Shown: positions 59,946-64,000 of the stretch, piece after piece
Position numbering within the stretch: position 1 is the first letter of the stretch
Layout of the letters: the number at the start of each line of letters is the position of its first letter
NCBI RefSeq assembly: GCF_001767295.1
Contig: NZ_CP014944.1
Span: 1,302,001 to 1,366,000, forward strand
Direction: 5' to 3'
DNA length: 64,000 nt
Source: Colwellia sp. PAMC 20917
GTDB taxonomy: Bacteria > Pseudomonadota > Gammaproteobacteria > Enterobacterales > Alteromonadaceae
Translations under genes and position numbers: made by a program
The notes under the pieces: generated by a model
The model's database searches: none
Seen by the model: the letters and a program-made list of their open reading frames with translations, nothing else
What the model was told of the DNA's origin: nothing

Positions 59946-60806
59946 TTATTTAGACAGGTACTTCATAGGGTTTACTGATTTACCACGAAAGCGAACTTCA
60001 AAATGAAGCATGACTCTTTCAGCGTCTGTATCACCCATTTTCGCTATAACCTGACCCGCTTTTACCGACTGTTGTTCTTTCACTAAGATACTATCGTTAT
60101 GAGCATAAGCACTAAGGTAATCATCATTATGTTTAACAATAATTAGCTGACCGTATCCTCGTAAAGCATCTCCGGCATAAACTACCACGCCATCAGCTGT
60201 CGATTTAATCGAGTCACCACGTATACCTGCGATGTTTATTCCTTTGTTACCTTGTTTTGCTGTAGAAAAACCTTCAATAACTTTTCCTTGAGCAGGCCAC
60301 AACCAATTCCTTATTTTTTGAGAAAAACTTGTGCCATTTGCAGAGGTTTTATTGTTTACTTTTTGCCCTCTTACATTTTTACCATACGCCTGCTTTTTAT
60401 TTGATGCAACAGGTTTTTTTACCCTTGTTGGTATGTTACTTTTCTGCTTTTCATTGCGCGCTATATTACTACTGGCTTGGCTCGAATTTTTAACTAAAAA
60501 TAATTTTTGTCCAGGGAATATTTTGTAAGGAGATACCAGATTATTAAAAGTGGCTAAGCTACTAATATCAACATTAGCTCGCCAAGCAATAGAATATAGG
60601 GTTTCACCTTTTTTAACGATGTACTCGCGACCTTTTAAGCTATTTTTAACACGCTTACTTAATGGAACTGAGCCTTGAACATCAACAACGGGGGCGGGTT
60701 TATGGTTAGAAGAACAACTTACCACAGACAAACTAAGCACTAAAAAAACCACATAAGTGATTTTTTTAGTGCTTAAGAGAACATAATTTTCACGATTTAA
60801 AATCAA
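59946..60806 (-). CDS. nlpD: NlpD-type LysM / LytM lipoprotein, probably non-catalytic
   Basis: 286 residues: signal peptide with lipobox ending VVSC (C31), a LysM peptidoglycan-binding domain (REYIVKKGETLYSIAWRANVD ... PGQKLFLV, about 59-105), a basic linker and an M23/LytM domain (WPAQGKVIEGFSTAKQGNKGINIAG to HFEVRFRGKSVNPMKYL). In active M23 enzymes the first ligand pair lies in HxxxD and the second in HxH; here the first reads GNKGINIAG and only a single HFEV is left, as in E. coli NlpD. So it most likely activates a cell-separating amidase instead of cutting itself. Between yqaA and rpoS. Confidence 0.92.
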   Translation of the reverse strand: MILNRENYVLLSTKKITYVVFLVLSLSVVSCSSNHKPAPVVDVQGSVPLSKRVKNSLKGREYIVKKGETLYSIAWRANVDISSLATFNNLVSPYKIFPGQKLFLVKNSSQASSNIARNEKQKSNIPTRVKKPVASNKKQAYGKNVRGQKVNNKTSANGTSFSQKIRNWLWPAQGKVIEGFSTAKQGNKGINIAGIRGDSIKSTADGVVVYAGDALRGYGQLIIVKHNDDYLSAYAHNDSILVKEQQSVKAGQVIAKMGDTDAERVMLHFEVRFRGKSVNPMKYLSK

Positions 60807-60835
60807 AAAACCATCCTAGCGTTGTCTGTATTGAT

Positions 60836-61414
60836 TTAACGTAAAACAAAATAAGCCACAATAATAAGCGCAACAATCAGCCAACCCAGTATATCTACCC
60901 ATTGTCTTATCTTTTGTTCCATGGCGGCTCCTCCCCAGCGAATAATACCGGCAACCAAGAAAAATCGCATTCCACGACCAATTGCTGAAGCGATTAAAAA
61001 CGGCAGAAAAGCCATATGTAAAAAGCCAGCACTGACTGTGAATAATTTATAAGGGATCGGTGAAAATCCAGCAATAAAGACGACCCAAACACCCCACTGC
61101 TGAAACCACAGCACAACGGCGTCAAAAGCGTCTTGCTTACCCATAGCGGTAATTGCCGGTTGTATCCAAGGTTCAAACATATAATAACCGAGTAAATAAC
61201 CAACAGAGCCACCCAAAATTGAAGCTATCGTTGTTAATGTGGCGTAAGACCATGCTTTGTGTGGTTTAGCCAGCACCATGGGTGCTAGAAGCACATCAGG
61301 GGGAATAGGGAAAAATATAGATTCAGCAAAAGTTAATAGTGCCAACATTCTTGGCGCAAATTTATGTTCAGCAAAACGAAGTGTCCATTCATACATTTTT
61401 GAAAAAATTTTCAA
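60836..61414 (-). CDS. yqaA: YqaA family inner membrane protein (DedA/VTT-like)
   Basis: 192 residues with about five membrane segments. The VTT/DedA-like signature is in VFIAGFSPIPYKLFTVSAGF (about 117-136) with FLIASAIGRGMRFF following. The N-terminal FFPIPPDVLLAPMVLAKP loop is also family-typical. Relatives help flip or distribute polyprenyl phosphate and phospholipids, but YqaA itself is little studied. Placed between pcm and nlpD as in Shewanella and Vibrio. Confidence 0.88.
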   Translation of the reverse strand: MKIFSKMYEWTLRFAEHKFAPRMLALLTFAESIFFPIPPDVLLAPMVLAKPHKAWSYATLTTIASILGGSVGYLLGYYMFEPWIQPAITAMGKQDAFDAVVLWFQQWGVWVVFIAGFSPIPYKLFTVSAGFLHMAFLPFLIASAIGRGMRFFLVAGIIRWGGAAMEQKIRQWVDILGWLIVALIIVAYFVLR

Positions 61415-61556
61415 TTAAATCATACCTTTTTTTCAGATAATAAAGAGTGAGTAATATTGTTTAGTTTATTTATGCAAAGACTGCAATACTCTGCAGCTAA
61501 TTTAGGGTTATGACAGTAACGTACTGGCACAACTTTTTATATTAAGCGATGAAAAA

Positions 61557-62219
61557 TTAAATTAACGCGCCGGGCACAAGCGGTACAAATTTAACCATTT
61601 CAACTTGTTGTTCTTTGTACTCATCGCCATGACGAGTAATAACTTTCAGTATTTGCGTATCTGTGCCAACAGGTATCACTAAGCGCCCACCATCAGCTAA
61701 CTGTTCGAGTAATGCTTTAGGCACTTCGGTTGGCGCTGCAGTAACAATAATCGCTTGAAAAGGAGACTTACTACTCCAACCTTGCCAGCCATCACCGTGC
61801 TTCATTGAGACGTTATTTAAATCTATTGATTGCAAGCGACGTTTCGCCTGCCATTGTAATGCCTTAATACGCTCGACCGAAAAAACTTTAGCAACCAATT
61901 GTGTAAGGATGGATGTTTGATAACCAGACCCTGTCCCTATTTCTAGAATGCTGTCAGGGACACCGTCCGCTAATAATAATTCTGACATTTTTGCCACTAT
62001 ATAAGGTTGAGAAATAGTTTGTCCCTGCCCAATAGGCAAAGCCGTATTGTCGTATGCTTTATGCGCTAAGATTTCAGGAACAAAAATATGTCGAGGTGAT
62101 TGAGCAATTGCTTGCAACACCCGCTGATCACGTATCCCTTCTGCGTATAACTTTTGCGCTAATAGCTCGCCGCTACGACGTGATTTACCGCTCACATTGC
62201 TCCCTACCCTTACATTCAT
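61557..62219 (-). CDS. pcm: Protein-L-isoaspartate O-methyltransferase
   Basis: Repairs isoaspartyl residues in ageing proteins using SAM. 220 residues; the SAM motif is [18 protein letters not shown] (about 91-108), preceded by [16 protein letters not shown], with GDGWQGW and GGRLVIPVG following. The start gives a 10-15 residue N-terminal extension ([15 protein letters not shown]) before the family start. Follows surE by 77 bases; the pair surE-pcm is a standard stationary-phase repair unit. Confidence 0.95.
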   Translation of the reverse strand: MNVRVGSNVSGKSRRSGELLAQKLYAEGIRDQRVLQAIAQSPRHIFVPEILAHKAYDNTALPIGQGQTISQPYIVAKMSELLLADGVPDSILEIGTGSGYQTSILTQLVAKVFSVERIKALQWQAKRRLQSIDLNNVSMKHGDGWQGWSSKSPFQAIIVTAAPTEVPKALLEQLADGGRLVIPVGTDTQILKVITRHGDEYKEQQVEMVKFVPLVPGALI

Positions 62220-62296
62220 AACCTGCTCTTTTTATTTTTTTTATTTTAAAATTAACATGTGATTTATCTAAAATTTAGCAATAACTCAACGGTAAC

Positions 62297-63043
62297 TTAA
62301 ATGATTAAGTCGCCAACCCAACGAGTGATCGATGCCAAACTATCATGGGCGGTCATATCAACGGTTAACGGGGTTATCGATGCATAACCATTGGCAATAG
62401 CATGAAAGTCTGTACCTTCGCCACAATCTTGCTCTTGGCCTAATCGACCGTACCAATATATATCACGTTGCCATGGGTCTTGCGTTTTTTCCATCATCTC
62501 TGCTTTATGACGATTACCCAAGCGTGTCACCTTGACACCTTTTAATTCACTAAGCGGAATATCAGGGACATTAATATTGATAATTTGATCGACGGCTAAT
62601 GGATGAGATTGTAAACGTTGAATAAATTTTGCCGTAACCACGGCAGCTGTTTGGTAATTTTGTTCACTTTGACCCACCAAGGAAACAGCGATTGCTGGCA
62701 TCCCCATGTGCCGCCCTTCTGTTGCCGCCGCGACCGTACCTGAATATAAGGTATCATCGCCTAGGTTTGCGCCACAGTTAATACCGGCAACAACCAAATC
62801 AGGTGTAAGCAGCTGACTGATGCCAAGATGAACTGAGTCGGTTGGCGTGCCGTTTACTGAAATGAAACCATTGTCTAATGTTTGAATGCGTAGCGGATTC
62901 ATTAGCGTTAAAGAGTTACTGGCACCACTACAGTTTCTATCGGGTGCGACTACCGTTACCTCAGCTATTTTTACTAATTCGTCGTGTAAAACTTTAATGC
63001 CTAAAGCATGAACACCGTCATCGTTACTGAGTAATATTTTCAT
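62297..63043 (-). CDS. surE: 5'-nucleotidase / survival protein SurE
   Basis: 248 residues of the SurE fold. Metal ligands lie in [16 protein letters not shown] (D8, D9), [14 protein letters not shown] (S41 area) and [27 protein letters not shown] (N95 region). It dephosphorylates nucleoside monophosphates. The ATG overlaps the truD stop by one base (TAATG). truD-surE-pcm-yqaA-nlpD-rpoS forms one co-directional block. Confidence 0.97.
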   Translation of the reverse strand: MKILLSNDDGVHALGIKVLHDELVKIAEVTVVAPDRNCSGASNSLTLMNPLRIQTLDNGFISVNGTPTDSVHLGISQLLTPDLVVAGINCGANLGDDTLYSGTVAAATEGRHMGMPAIAVSLVGQSEQNYQTAAVVTAKFIQRLQSHPLAVDQIININVPDIPLSELKGVKVTRLGNRHKAEMMEKTQDPWQRDIYWYGRLGQEQDCGEGTDFHAIANGYASITPLTVDMTAHDSLASITRWVGDLII

Positions 63044-64000
63044 TAGTTTACCGCTCGCTCTGTCATATCTTGATAACTGATTAATTCACGCAAAATGGTG
63101 GTTGCATAACAACCAGAAGGTAAAAAGAAGCTCAATGTTATGGTGTCATCAACCGACTTTATACTGCCTTCAGTTAACGACAACCTAATTCTACGTCGTT
63201 CTTGCTTTAAGCCAAACTTAGCTAAACCTTGGCAAAAGTCAGCGTAACCATCGGCAACCTGCTGCTCTAGCTGTTGTGATTCGCCTTGCGACATTAATTC
63301 GCCAGCGCCCCACAGCGCTGCCGTTAAGTCGATATCTTTTTCTTGAAAGCGTTGACGAATGGTTGCGTCAATTTCATCAGCCAAAAATACCGACTGTGTG
63401 CCGCTTAACATAAAAACATCACCCGTTTGTAAAGATTCAAACTGATTTCTTTCAATACGAGTACTGATTATTTGATTAAAGATTTCTGAGCGAGCCGCCG
63501 ATAAATAAAGGCCACGTTTCTTTTTATCTTTTACTTTTTTACCTTGAAATAACTCCAACGCTCTTTCAAGGTTGCCGCCATTAATACCAAAGCGTTGTTC
63601 ACCAAAGTAGTTAGGCACACCAAATTGGCTAACCGCAGTCCAGCGGCGTAAGACATCATCGGTATTACTGACATTACGCAACACTAATTCGAAGCGATTA
63701 CCTGACAAGGCACCGATGCGTAATTTTTTGTTATGACGTTGTTGGGAAAGAACTTCAACACCTTCGATGGCTAAGTTACTTAAATCATAAATCGCTTTGC
63801 CTGGTAGGTGAATACCGAACCACTGCTCGGTAACAGCAAATCTGTCTTTTAAGCCGGCATAAGATACTAAGCCTTCTTTTACCTTAAAGTATTTAGCCAA
63901 CTCTCGGGCAACAACTAGCGTATTGGCGCCAGTTTTTCTCAGGTGAATAAATAAATGTTCGCCTTCGCCGCAAGGTTCAAAAGGTAATTTTTCAAAGACC
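63043..64000 (-). CDS. truD: tRNA pseudouridine(13) synthase (5' end outside the window)
   Basis: The visible part extends past base 64000: [20 protein letters not shown] then [20 protein letters not shown]. The catalytic aspartate is in [15 protein letters not shown]. The [19 protein letters not shown] and [16 protein letters not shown] segments fit TruD. The true start lies beyond the window, roughly 30 residues further by comparison with the family. Confidence 0.95.
   Translation of the reverse strand, partial: VFEKLPFEPCGEGEHLFIHLRKTGANTLVVARELAKYFKVKEGLVSYAGLKDRFAVTEQWFGIHLPGKAIYDLSNLAIEGVEVLSQQRHNKKLRIGALSGNRFELVLRNVSNTDDVLRRWTAVSQFGVPNYFGEQRFGINGGNLERALELFQGKKVKDKKKRGLYLSAARSEIFNQIISTRIERNQFESLQTGDVFMLSGTQSVFLADEIDATIRQRFQEKDIDLTAALWGAGELMSQGESQQLEQQVADGYADFCQGLAKFGLKQERRRIRLSLTEGSIKSVDDTITLSFFLPSGCYATTILRELISYQDMTERAVN

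Overview
The window is an AT-rich chromosomal segment from a marine gammaproteobacterium of the order Alteromonadales, most like Colwellia or a close relative. This is inferred from the gene content, from classic gene orders (surE-pcm-yqaA-nlpD-rpoS next to mutS and recA; ribF-ileS-lspA-fkpB-ispH; rluD-pgeF-clpB beside bamD) and from codon and base composition. No database search was possible. Most of the window is core genome. The less ordinary content is a type IV pilus minor-pilin locus, a broken dinB, a 5S rRNA relic and several strong regulatory sites.

Layout. 1-4.5 kb: the end of cinA, an unknown 108-residue gene, a FapA/DUF342 protein and a periplasmic DUF2884 protein. 4.5-8.2 kb: ETF-ubiquinone oxidoreductase divergent from etfBA, with two tandem palindromes between them. 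8.2-13.2 kb: yciH, tyrR, a methionine gamma-lyase gene facing away from tyrR, a HIT protein and ylqF. 13.4-19.5 kb: a complete rRNA operon on the minus strand (16S, tRNA-Ala, 23S, 5S) with two promoters and a 5S relic after the functional 5S. 19.6-28.0 kb: pssA, a DUF4124 gene, clpB, pgeF, rluD, bamD, glnB and nadE. 28.1-36.0 kb: two fimT-like genes converge on a minus-strand operon pilV-pilW-pilX-pilY1-pilE-tapY2. pilY1 is split by a one-base frameshift exactly at a run of nine G (coding strand). 36.4-44.2 kb: ispH, fkpB, lspA, ileS, ribF and murJ on the minus strand. 44.5-49.6 kb: rpsT, an M49-like lipoprotein peptidase, a TlpA-like thioredoxin, a dinB remnant with an unrecognised ORF, and a HupE/UreJ-family membrane protein. 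49.7-64 kb: metH, metA, recA, mutS, rpoS, nlpD, yqaA, pcm, surE and the end of truD.

How the parts fit together. Several regulatory circuits can be read directly. TyrR here keeps the sigma-54 contact motif GAFTGA. The tyrR/methionine gamma-lyase intergenic region carries three TyrR-type palindromes followed by a correctly spaced -24/-12 promoter aimed at the lyase gene. The ETF genes share tandem TCAAAC-N4-GTTTGA operators of the type expected for a fatty-acid-responsive PsrA-like regulator. metA has tandem MetJ boxes on its promoter. recA has a LexA box filling the spacer of its promoter. clpB has a heat-shock-type promoter. The pilY1 G-tract is the strongest candidate for something new: a contingency switch in the pilus tip adhesin, with Neisseria PilC as a precedent.
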